DNA of 13,233 nt from a bacterium (GTDB lineage: Bacteria; Tectomicrobia; Entotheonellia; Entotheonellales; Entotheonellaceae). Under the pieces are notes generated by a model. The model worked only from the letters and a program-made list of their open reading frames with translations. It made no database searches and was not told where the DNA came from. The stretch lies in the NCBI GenBank assembly GCA_027294925.1, contig JAPULM010000275.1, positions 1 through 13,233 of the forward strand, given 5' to 3'. The position numbers were made by a program, and so were the translations under genes. Positions 6,457-12,846 of the stretch are shown piece after piece; position 1 is the first letter of the stretch; each line of letters opens with the position of its first letter.

Positions 6457-7790
6457 GATAGCACTTGTTGAAAGGGGTAGATGGCGCCCAGATCGAGCAG
6501 CTGGGTGAGGCTATCCAAAGCCTCACGTGATTCCCTTAGCAGGCATGGATCGGCCAGATCCGCCGCCGCCAATTTGTCGCGATAATGTCGATTCACCCAG
6601 GCTTCAAGTTGCTGAAGTTTGACCTCAGTCAGGCGGATGCCCGGCGCCAGTGTCATTAATTCGGCCTTGTTCAATGGCAAGCGCAGACGTAAACAGGCCG
6701 GTCCTCCACCACCGGCCATACTTTGGTCGAGATCCTGAAAGATCACTTGGTCAATAAAACCTTCATCCAGTAGGCGTTGAGTTATCTGATGTGCTGTACC
6801 GCTACTGCACTGCATGGGGGCTAACAAAACATAGCCCTGCGAGACATTCAACAACTGGCTGTTAAACAGATAACTCTTGACTGCTTGGTGCAGGCTTAAG
6901 TCACTTTCGGCTGTCTGATAGACATTTAGCTCCGGAACATGTCGCCGTATAGTCTGTATCGTGTTTTCTTGATCGACCAGGCAATATTCATGTAGCAGGA
7001 GGCGATTACCATGCGCGACCATGACCACATCGTTATGGAAGGCGCCGGCATCAATCGCCTGCGCTTGCTGGCGAACGAACAACACTCGGTTTGCCGGCAA
7101 GCGTCCCAGCCGCGCCACAGCCCGGCTGGCTGCGGCAGTTTGTCGGGCCGGAAACTGACCGGGCAGCTGCGAGGTAGGCATGTCGTGAGCACGCCCATAG
7201 ACGAACAGATGGTAGCCAGATGCAGAGTCGCTACCATAAAGACGAGAATGGTTGGCTGCGCCTTCATCACAGAAGGCAGGGTTGGTGAATAGGGGATTGT
7301 GGATAACGACCTGTGCAGCATTGGTGAACAAGCGTCGGAGCATCGCGGCTCGGGGCTGTCCCTCAATGGCGCGATGGGAAGTTGCCGCAAGGTTGGCAAC
7401 GACAAGGTGGGTACGGCTATCCTCGCTGTCGCAACTCGGGATTACCGTCGCAGCATTGGCTGTCCACATAAAGGCGCTGCTCATCGCCAGATGGAGTAGA
7501 TAGGGTTCAGCCGCTGCCGCCTGGCGGATAACCTCAGTGTCGCAGCCCTTGAAGCCGGCCTGACGCAAGAAACACAAATCCGGCCGCTCAAGAGGGGGTA
7601 AAACGGCTTGTGGGATACCAAGTGCAACTACCTGACGCATTTTAGCCAGACCCTGGAGGGCAGCCTGACGGGGATGGCTTTGCCAGCCAGCATGCGCCAT
7701 GCTCGCAACATTGCCGATGCTCAGGCCTCCAAAGTGATGTGTTGGGCCGACCAGGCCGTCAAGTTGGAGTTCCTGTAGGCATTGTGTCAT
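6453..7790 (-). CDS. astB: N-succinylarginine dihydrolase
   Basis: 445 residues (E. coli AstB is 447). It hydrolyses N2-succinylarginine to N2-succinylornithine, two ammonia and CO2: step two of the AST pathway, in the pentein fold of guanidino-modifying enzymes. It opens with 'DGLVGPTHHFGGLSIGN', the family start, ten residues after the ATG. The catalytic triad is visible as E176 in 'CDEGAANHSRL', H252 in 'GAFHNDVV' and C366 in 'GGGGPACLRLRL'. Other hallmarks are 'SSAFMWTANAATVIPS', 'LFVYGR', 'FPARQT', 'SYLFNSQLL' and the end 'ALDSLTQLLDLGAIYPFQ'. No Shine-Dalgarno precedes the ATG, but a TATACT sits 7 bases upstream, compatible with a leaderless transcript. It is first in the astB-astA operon. 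Genes for the later steps (astC, astD, astE) are not in the window. Confidence 0.96.
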   Translation of the reverse strand: MTQCLQELQLDGLVGPTHHFGGLSIGNVASMAHAGWQSHPRQAALQGLAKMRQVVALGIPQAVLPPLERPDLCFLRQAGFKGCDTEVIRQAAAAEPYLLHLAMSSAFMWTANAATVIPSCDSEDSRTHLVVANLAATSHRAIEGQPRAAMLRRLFTNAAQVVIHNPLFTNPAFCDEGAANHSRLYGSDSASGYHLFVYGRAHDMPTSQLPGQFPARQTAAASRAVARLGRLPANRVLFVRQQAQAIDAGAFHNDVVMVAHGNRLLLHEYCLVDQENTIQTIRRHVPELNVYQTAESDLSLHQAVKSYLFNSQLLNVSQGYVLLAPMQCSSGTAHQITQRLLDEGFIDQVIFQDLDQSMAGGGGPACLRLRLPLNKAELMTLAPGIRLTEVKLQQLEAWVNRHYRDKLAAADLADPCLLRESREALDSLTQLLDLGAIYPFQQVLS

Positions 7791-7797
7791 GTCTAAT

Positions 7798-7827
7798 AGT
7801 ATACCGCGGCATGACCTGCATTCGCCA
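7798..7827 (-). promoter_or_regulatory. Candidate astB promoter (near-leaderless)
   Basis: On the minus strand TATACT (7803 down to 7798) matches five of six bases of a sigma-70 -10 box. Eighteen bases upstream TGGCGA (7827-7822) is a poor -35. Initiation would fall at about 7791, at or next to the astB ATG (7790-7788), which fits the absence of a Shine-Dalgarno. The weak -35 would suit a regulated promoter. Confidence 0.35.
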
Positions 7828-7833
7828 TGCCGC
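7806..7833. promoter_or_regulatory. Candidate operator: 8-bp dyad upstream of astB
   Basis: GCGGCATG (7806-7813) and CATGCCGC (7826-7833) are perfect inverted copies with a 12-base centre, giving a 20-bp half-site period (about two helical turns), as expected for a dimeric regulator. The dyad lies over the spacer and -35 region of the candidate astB promoter, in the only gap between astB and the divergent VOC gene. It could alternatively be an RNA hairpin, but no T run follows in either direction. The cognate regulator is not in the window. Confidence 0.45.
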
Positions 7834-7926
7834 TGTTACCAGTTGGGTGCAATGAGTGTTGGCTCTGATGCTTATCAATGGCAGTGAAAATTGGCTCATG
7901 CAAAGGCATAAAAGGAGAGATAAGTT

Positions 7927-8373
7927 ATGAAACAACGCACCGGCGACCCTTGGATGCCGGCCCCGGAGTACGGGCGCTTACTGCGTGGTCTTTCGCTGAA
8001 TCTTTTGGTCCGGGATATTGCTACCGCCCTACCTTTTCACCGCGAGGTTTTGGGAGCTGAACTGATCTACAGTGACCCTGATTTCGCAGTGCTCCGTAGT
8101 GGGGAAGCTGAGTGGATGCTACACGCTGATCATACCTATCAGGATCATCCGCTGTATGAGCGTTTGGCGGATGGCCGGCAACGTGGTGTAGGGGCCGAAT
8201 TGCGTCTGCATGATTCCGATCCGGATGCAGCAGAAGCGATGGCCCGCCGCCTCGGATTCACCGTGCTGGTTACTGCGACGGACAAGGGACACGGCCTCAG
8301 AGAGGTTTACTTAGTCGATCCGGATGGTTACCTTTGGGTGCTCGACAAGCCATTTCCCAATACCGGTTCTTAA
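7927..8373 (+). CDS. VOC-superfamily (glyoxalase/dioxygenase-like) protein
   Basis: 148 residues with GGAGA at 7914-7918, 8 bases before the ATG. It has two beta-alpha-beta-beta-beta modules: about 21-68 ('LSLNLLVRDIATALPFHREVLGAEL', the classic VOC 'D...a..FY..vLG.e') and about 88-140 ('VGAELRLHDSDPDAAEAMARRLGFTVL' then 'YLVDPDGYLWVLD'). Classical VOC metal ligands are not clear: the first-strand position has Asn25 instead of His, and the final Glu position after 'DPDG' is replaced. It may therefore bind rather than turn over a ligand, or use other residues. The function cannot be assigned beyond superfamily: glyoxalase, antibiotic-binding and ring-cleavage enzymes all share it. It is divergent from astB across 136 bp and convergent with the MFS gene after 29 bp. 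Confidence 0.85.
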   Translation: MKQRTGDPWMPAPEYGRLLRGLSLNLLVRDIATALPFHREVLGAELIYSDPDFAVLRSGEAEWMLHADHTYQDHPLYERLADGRQRGVGAELRLHDSDPDAAEAMARRLGFTVLVTATDKGHGLREVYLVDPDGYLWVLDKPFPNTGS

Positions 8374-8402
8374 GATGACGATGATTAACGTTGTGTGAGC
8401 GA

Positions 8403-10013
8403 TTATTGTGTAGACGATGTTTTCGGCGTGGCTTTTTGTGTGGTTGACGTCCCTTGTTGAGCGGTAGAGGCGTACGACCTCCGTGTACGTCCTGTGGCCA
8501 AGAGGGCCGGACCAATGCACAGCAGAGCGAGAACGGTATTGGACAGCAGATAATCTTGCCAGGCTGCCGTGCTGGCCTCGGCCAGCAAACGTTGGTGCAG
8601 CAGGGCCATGGTTTTAGTCGAAATCTGTACAGCAATCTCACCTGTCCATGTTAACAAATGCTGCATACTGCTGATCGCAGTGGTCAATCCCAGGGCGTCT
8701 TCAGGTGTGTTCTCGGCATAATGCTGAATATGGCGTCCATAGCGCTGATCCCAGAAGACGGCCGACATTGCCGGTCCGAGGGTACCGGCAATGCTACGCA
8801 ACAGTCCCATGACGCCCGCCGCCATCATGATCTGTTGTTCATTAAGGGCTCGTAAGGCAGTCAGATTATTCGGCGAACCGACTAACCCTTCGCCGATAAA
8901 GCGAAACGTCATTAGGGTAATCATCATGCCGACTGTGGTCAGTTCGTTGATACCGGCATATACAAAGAAAATGACGGCGTACAGCACGAGGCCCACGAGC
9001 ACCAAATATCGTGGCGAGAAGCGGTCTGAAAGAGGGCCTACGGCCAGCACCGTGACCCCGTACGCAATGTTTACCGGCACCAGGGTCCACGCCACCAGTA
9101 GGGGAACGAAGCCCAGAGCGCGTTGCATAAATACGTTTAACATGGGGCCTGCGCCTCGAAAGGCCATGGTGCTGAGGAACAAGACGATGGTGGCCATCAA
9201 AAATGGCGTGACGCCGAATAGTCGTAGTTCCATCAATGGTTCCGGGTGGCGTAACTCAATCATGACAAAGATCAGGCCGGCAGCGGCACAGATGGCAAAC
9301 AAGGTGAGGATGTATTGCGAATCCCACCCCTCCCGATTGCCCTGGCTCAACGCTAACAAGAGCGAGGTGACTGCTGTGGCCATGGTGAGCAAGCCATAAA
9401 AATCTAGGCGTCGGCGTTCGGGACGTCGTAGCGCGGGTAAAAACCACCAGGCCAGTAGCATGCCCACACCGGCAAGTGGTAAGATGATCGCAAAGGTGGC
9501 ACGCCACGAGGCAAATTCCAACACATAGCCGCCCATCAAGGCGCCGAGGGACGGACCTATTGACCAGCCGATTAGCGATAGCCCCAGGGCCATACCACGT
9601 TGCTGAGGTGGAAAGATTTGATAAAAGATGGCCATGCTGAGCGGTTGCAACAGACCTCCCCCTATCCCCATTAAGGCACGGAAAAACATCAGCGAAGCCC
9701 AATCCCAGGCCAGCGCGCTGCCTAATGAGCCGACAGAGAAGGTGGCCATACAGAGCAAATATAAGTTACGAGGTCCTAACCAGCCGCTGAGCCAGCCGAG
9801 GGCAGGAATGATGATGGTGCGGGCAATGCCAAAAGCGGTGAGTACCCAGTGAATTTGATACAATTCGACCTGCAGGCTGGTCATGATCTTGGGTAAGATA
9901 AGATTGGTGACCGAGGCACTGATTGCAAAGGTAATCAAGCCGATGCCTAGCAAGCCCGCGGTTAGCCAGCGTTCACGAACGCCTAGATGCGAGGGGAGCG
10001 CGGTTGCTTCCAT
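8403..10013 (-). CDS. MFS transporter, DHA2 (EmrB/QacA-like) 14-helix family
   Basis: 536 residues with about 14 hydrophobic segments. The N-terminal 'ISASVTNLILPKIMTSLQVELYQIHWVLTAFGIARTIIIPALGWLSGWLGPRN' matches the EmrB/QacA start; motif A is GWLSGWLGPRN at 73-83. 'FRALMGIGGGLLQPLSMAIFYQIFP' follows. Motif C, the antiporter signature, is GWSIGPSLGALMGG at about 149-162. A second motif A-like GPLSDRFSPR is at 326-335. A long extracytoplasmic loop (about 420-485) precedes the last helix, as usual in DHA2 exporters, and residues 505-536 are a Ser/Thr/Gln-rich tail. It likely exports amphipathic or toxic compounds by proton antiport; the substrate is unknown. No EmrA-type adaptor is adjacent. 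It starts 23 bases after the DUF302 stop, with only a weak Shine-Dalgarno, so it is probably co-transcribed with that gene. Confidence 0.92.
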   Translation of the reverse strand: MEATALPSHLGVRERWLTAGLLGIGLITFAISASVTNLILPKIMTSLQVELYQIHWVLTAFGIARTIIIPALGWLSGWLGPRNLYLLCMATFSVGSLGSALAWDWASLMFFRALMGIGGGLLQPLSMAIFYQIFPPQQRGMALGLSLIGWSIGPSLGALMGGYVLEFASWRATFAIILPLAGVGMLLAWWFLPALRRPERRRLDFYGLLTMATAVTSLLLALSQGNREGWDSQYILTLFAICAAAGLIFVMIELRHPEPLMELRLFGVTPFLMATIVLFLSTMAFRGAGPMLNVFMQRALGFVPLLVAWTLVPVNIAYGVTVLAVGPLSDRFSPRYLVLVGLVLYAVIFFVYAGINELTTVGMMITLMTFRFIGEGLVGSPNNLTALRALNEQQIMMAAGVMGLLRSIAGTLGPAMSAVFWDQRYGRHIQHYAENTPEDALGLTTAISSMQHLLTWTGEIAVQISTKTMALLHQRLLAEASTAAWQDYLLSNTVLALLCIGPALLATGRTRRSYASTAQQGTSTTQKATPKTSSTQ

Positions 10014-10036
10014 CTACTTAAGCATCCTGAAGCTGA

Positions 10037-10516
10037 CTAATTCAGCGCATCGCGGATGATGGCGGCAAAGATGGTATCCAGTTCGGCGGCCATGCTGTCT
10101 AACTGCTTATTCTGATAACCGGCAAAGATGTGTGACGGTTTGATATATGAAAGACGCGCCGTTCCGTCAGGCTGTTCGACCACATAGATCCGGATCGGTG
10201 CTTCAAATCCCGCCTCGACGTCGGCTTTGAGCATGCGAACGGCAAAATCCGGGCGAAAGACCATCAATACCTGATTGCCAGGGATGTTGACGCCAATGGA
10301 AGCAGCACCGGCCTGGGCGCTGGCCCGCGCCACCAGACCCATTTTGTTTTTCCGGATGGCGGCTGTCAGGTCTTTTATGAACCGTTCAAACGGTTTGTTG
10401 GTGGTATGCTGCACGCGAGGTGACGCGTCTTTGGCGTCTGCTGGTAAGAGAGCGCACAAAAGGAAGATTAGAGGTAAGACTCCTAGTATGCGGTTAAGGG
10501 CTTTTGGCTGGGACAT
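10037..10516 (-). CDS. Exported DUF302-domain protein
   Basis: 159 residues with AAGGA 6 bases before the ATG. Residues 1-28 form a signal peptide with a likely cut after 'PADA'. Residues about 40-159 match the DUF302 pattern: 'F..FIKDLTAAIRKNKMGLVARASAQAGAASIG', 'GNQVLMVFRPDFAVRMLKADVEAGFEAPIRIYVVEQPDGTARLSYIKPSHIF' and a final helix 'MAAELDTIFAAII'. DUF302 proteins are small alpha/beta folds of unknown biochemical role, often periplasmic. It sits 35 bp after moaA and 23 bp before the MFS gene on the same strand, so all three may share a transcript. No functional link to molybdopterin is shown by sequence. Confidence 0.88.
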   Translation of the reverse strand: MSQPKALNRILGVLPLIFLLCALLPADAKDASPRVQHTTNKPFERFIKDLTAAIRKNKMGLVARASAQAGAASIGVNIPGNQVLMVFRPDFAVRMLKADVEAGFEAPIRIYVVEQPDGTARLSYIKPSHIFAGYQNKQLDSMAAELDTIFAAIIRDALN

Positions 10517-10551
10517 GGCAAATCCTTATTCTTAACTGAAGTCCCCCGAGC

Positions 10552-11625
10552 TTAGCCGCCGCGGGTATGCATTTCAAGATGCGGTTCTTCCCGTAAGCGT
10601 TGCACTTGCACGAGTGTTCCGCGGGCACCAAACTGCTCAAGTTCTTGACGTTCTTCAGCGCCACGAGCATCGCGTCTTTGCCAAGCCTCACGCAGTCGGG
10701 TTTTAATGGTGTCAGGCGAGGCGCCCGAGCGCAGTGGGCTGCGCAAGTCAATACCTTGAGTTGCATAAAGGCACAACAGCCATATGCCATCAGATGTGAG
10801 CCGACTGCGGTCACAAGTGCTGCAAAACGGCGTGCTGGTGGAAGCGATGATACCAAATGCGGTTCCATCGGGGAGTTGGAAGCGTTCAGCCGGGGCCGAA
10901 CCACGGCCTGCTAAGGGCTCAATATTGCCATAGTGACGTTGCAGTTGGTCAAGCATTTCGGCGCGCGAAAACACACTTTCTAACGACCAATTGGTGGCGC
11001 CACCGACATCCATGTACTCAATAAAACGGACTTCAGCAGCGATGTCTTTGCCGTATTCAATTAAGTCAACCAGTTCATCGTCGTTGAAACCGCGGATGAC
11101 AACCGTATCAAGCTTTAAGCCGTGAAAGCCAGCCCGTGACACTTGTTTGATGCCGGCTAATACGCGGTTTAATGAATCTCTGCGGGACAACGTCCTAAAT
11201 CGTTCGGCATTTAACGTATCGAGGCTAACCGTGATACGGTGTAATCCAGCAGTATAGAGTGCATCGGCCTGCTCCGATAGCAGAACCCCGTTGGTGGTTA
11301 ACGCCACCTCTGTTAATTTCGGCAGCTGTCTGAGCATGTGGATCAGAACCGACAGGTCTTTACGTAATAGGGGCTCGCCGCCAGTAAGACGAATTTTATC
11401 TACCCCAAGGTCGGTAAACACATCAGTCAGTTTAACGAGTTCTTCGAAGGTAAGAATGTCTGTGCGTGGAAGCCAGACATATTCTTCTTCCGGCATGCAG
11501 TACTGACAGCGCAAATTGCACCGATCGGTAACCGAAATACGCAGACTGCGTAAGTGACGGCCGAGACGATCCGTTAGCAATGGGGCAGAATTTGTTGACA
11601 GCGAATCAGCGGGCGGTAGCGGCAT
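10552..11625 (-). CDS. moaA: GTP 3',8-cyclase (molybdenum cofactor biosynthesis MoaA)
   Basis: Radical SAM enzyme that, with MoaC, turns GTP into cyclic pyranopterin monophosphate, the first step of molybdopterin synthesis. With the ATG chosen here the protein has 357 residues. The SAM-binding cluster motif C36-NLR-C40-QY-C43 lies after 'LRSLRISVTDR'. 'LTGGEPLLR' around 80-88 binds SAM. The second, substrate-side cluster is C268-ST-C271 with C285 ('FCSTCDRSRLT...LLCLYA'). It ends in Gly-Gly (TRGG), the C-terminal tail needed for MoaA activity. A longer frame could start at a TTG (11691), but that TTG is part of a good -35 box, TTGACA, whose transcript would begin inside the extension. I therefore prefer ATG 11625, preceded by a weak AAAGAG. 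It lies between ricT and DUF302 on the same strand; no other moa/moe gene is in view. Confidence 0.93.
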   Translation of the reverse strand: MPLPPADSLSTNSAPLLTDRLGRHLRSLRISVTDRCNLRCQYCMPEEEYVWLPRTDILTFEELVKLTDVFTDLGVDKIRLTGGEPLLRKDLSVLIHMLRQLPKLTEVALTTNGVLLSEQADALYTAGLHRITVSLDTLNAERFRTLSRRDSLNRVLAGIKQVSRAGFHGLKLDTVVIRGFNDDELVDLIEYGKDIAAEVRFIEYMDVGGATNWSLESVFSRAEMLDQLQRHYGNIEPLAGRGSAPAERFQLPDGTAFGIIASTSTPFCSTCDRSRLTSDGIWLLCLYATQGIDLRSPLRSGASPDTIKTRLREAWQRRDARGAEERQELEQFGARGTLVQVQRLREEPHLEMHTRGG

Positions 11626-11662
11626 ACAAACAGCTCTTTCTTCATGATGATACTGACGTCGC

Positions 11663-11691
11663 ATTGTGCGCGTGGCTATACAATCTGTCAA
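11663..11691 (-). promoter_or_regulatory. Candidate sigma-70 promoter of moaA
   Basis: On the minus strand a perfect -35 TTGACA (11691-11686) is followed after 17 bases by CACAAT (11668-11663), four of six matches to -10. Transcription would start at about 11656, giving a leader of about 30 bases to the ATG at 11625. This supports the shorter MoaA start and suggests moaA has its own promoter downstream of ricT. Confidence 0.5.
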
Positions 11692-11709
11692 GTCATCAAA
11701 AACGAATTT

Positions 11710-11728
11710 TGCTAAGCAGTGCTAAGCA
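11710..11728. promoter_or_regulatory. Tandem palindromic 9-mers, 10-bp period, upstream of moaA
   Basis: TGCTAAGCA occurs at 11710-11718 and again at 11720-11728. Each copy is itself an odd palindrome (TGCT-A-AGCA), and their 10-bp period puts both on the same helical face. They lie about 20-40 bases upstream of the candidate moaA -35 box, where an activator or upstream-bound regulator would sit. The element could instead form a short hairpin ending the ricT transcript; no T run supports that. Confidence 0.4.
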
Positions 11729-11743
11729 AGATGTTTTAAACGA

Positions 11744-12625
11744 TTAACCACATCCCCCCGAGCCGCATCCTGAGCCATTTTGACATCCACCACCTTTCCC
11801 ACAATCACTCTTGCAATGGTTGGTGCGGGCTTCTGCACTCGGTAGGCGAAAGAGAAATCGGTTGCCGGTTTCCTCAGCGATAACCTCAAAGGCTTCACCT
11901 ATAATCGTTATATCCGAAACATGGCCTGGGCCTTCTTCGGTCATGTAGGGGGTGCCAATGCGGGGCAGCTCATCTCGTATTGCTTGATAGACTTCCATTT
12001 CGTACGCCAAGCAACATTTGAGTCGGCCACACACCCCCGATATGCGAGAGGGGTTTAAATTTAGCCCTTGTTCTTTTGCCATCCGAACGGAGATTGGTGC
12101 AAACTCGGTAAGAAACGTCGAGCAACAGAGGGGGCGGCCACAGACGCCATAACCGCCTAATTGTTTCGCTTCATCCCGTACACCGATTTGCCGCATTTCG
12201 ATACGAGTTCTTAATCGTTCGGCGAGAAATTTAACCAGGGCGCGAAAATCAACCCGGTCATCGGCAGTGAAATAAAAAACGGCTTTACGGCCGTCTAAGG
12301 TATAGTTGACGCTTACCGGCTTCATGGGTAGTTGATGTTGTTGAACAAACTCCCGACAGATGTTTAAGGCTTCATTAGCCTCGTATTTGTAACCTTCGGC
12401 TTGGTCCAAGTCATGTAGCGTGGCTTTACGAATTACCCGTTTTAAATCGGTCGGTTGCGATTCAAAGTGTTTGTCTTCCGGCGCTATCACCACAGTGGCG
12501 ACAGCGAGTCCATCGTTCGATTCGGCCACACATTTGTCACCGCGATCTAACACCAGAGACTGCACGATATACTGCAAGATCTTGCCTGCGGGTTCAAAGC
12601 GGAGGCCAGCAACTTGAACTTGCAT
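11744..12625 (-). CDS. ricT: RicT/YaaT-like PSP1-domain protein with Cys-rich tail
   Basis: 293 residues; AGGAG about 9 bases before the ATG. The PSP1 C-terminal domain spans about 60-147 ('RKATLHDLDQAEGYKYEANEALNICREFVQQHQLPMKPVSVNYTLDGRKAVFYFTADDRVDFRALVKFLAERL'). The two family Cys motifs follow: C162-GRPL-C167-C168 and C199-GRLK-C204-C205. In Bacillus subtilis, RicT with RicA and RicF forms a complex carrying [4Fe-4S] clusters that promotes RNase Y-dependent mRNA processing, competence and sporulation; homologues exist in many other phyla. Residues 270-293 add HC...C...GGGC...GC...GC, a Gly/Cys tail not part of the core family. In many bacteria ricT sits near tmk/holB; here the neighbours are moaA and a MaoC-like gene. 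The family is firm; the role outside Firmicutes is poorly known. Confidence 0.92.
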   Translation of the reverse strand: MQVQVAGLRFEPAGKILQYIVQSLVLDRGDKCVAESNDGLAVATVVIAPEDKHFESQPTDLKRVIRKATLHDLDQAEGYKYEANEALNICREFVQQHQLPMKPVSVNYTLDGRKAVFYFTADDRVDFRALVKFLAERLRTRIEMRQIGVRDEAKQLGGYGVCGRPLCCSTFLTEFAPISVRMAKEQGLNLNPSRISGVCGRLKCCLAYEMEVYQAIRDELPRIGTPYMTEEGPGHVSDITIIGEAFEVIAEETGNRFLFRLPSAEARTNHCKSDCGKGGGCQNGSGCGSGGCG

Positions 12626-12660
12626 GGGCTACAGCTCCTATCTATTGATGAATGGAAAGG

Positions 12661-12735
12661 TGACGTCAGGCAAATGTACACCATATATGCTAAGGGTAGA
12701 TTACCCATTACAGACGTTATTTTAGCATACATTTG
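12661..12735. repeat. Nested inverted repeats in the ricT upstream region
   Basis: The 14 bases at 12722-12735 (TTAGCATA plus CATTTG) are the exact complement of TATGCTAA (12686-12693) plus CAAATG (12671-12676), the left arm being split by a 9-base bulge. Directly inside the left arm lies GGGTA-GAT-TACCC (12694-12706), a perfect small hairpin stacked on the outer stem. Beside it is an 8-bp palindrome TGACGTCA (12661-12668), about 36-43 bases before the ricT ATG. On the minus strand this would be a folded 5' leader of ricT; as DNA it could be a protein-binding cruciform. Confidence 0.45.
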
Positions 12736-12781
12736 AGAAAACCTCTCGTGCATGACACCATCATGTATAATGCGTCGTCAA

Positions 12782-12813
12782 ACGTAGGTTGCTGGTTCGA
12801 GCTAGCTCTACGT
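12782..12813. repeat. Short inverted repeat ACGTAG/CTACGT
   Basis: ACGTAG (12782-12787) pairs with CTACGT (12808-12813); a 3-bp GCT/AGC stem lies inside. It starts about 35 bases past the end of the MaoC-like gene on the minus strand and could mark its transcript end, but lacks a T run in either direction. Confidence 0.25.
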
Positions 12814-12846
12814 ATCTGCCCAAAAGGACCCATGTTGTTGGAGAGG

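Noticed and set aside
8791..9399. A 202-residue open frame on the plus strand.
   Set aside because: It lies entirely antisense to the MFS transporter and its composition (Arg/Thr/Ser/Lys/Asn rich, no domain) is that of a shadow frame.
11692..11743. Possible Rho-independent terminator between ricT and moaA formed by the two TGCTAAGCA copies.
   Set aside because: The copies can pair only weakly as a stem with almost no loop, and no T run follows on the minus strand; the operator reading fits better.
12766..12771. Perfect TATAAT on the plus strand, possibly a promoter for a small RNA antisense to the MaoC-like gene.
   Set aside because: No acceptable -35 hexamer at 16-18 bases upstream (CTCTCG at the 17-base position) and no TGn extension; a lone hexamer is not enough.
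12783..12812. GGTTCGA near CTAGC looks like a tRNA T-arm.
   Set aside because: The five bases on either side do not form a T-stem, and there is no anticodon arm, D-arm or acceptor stem around it.
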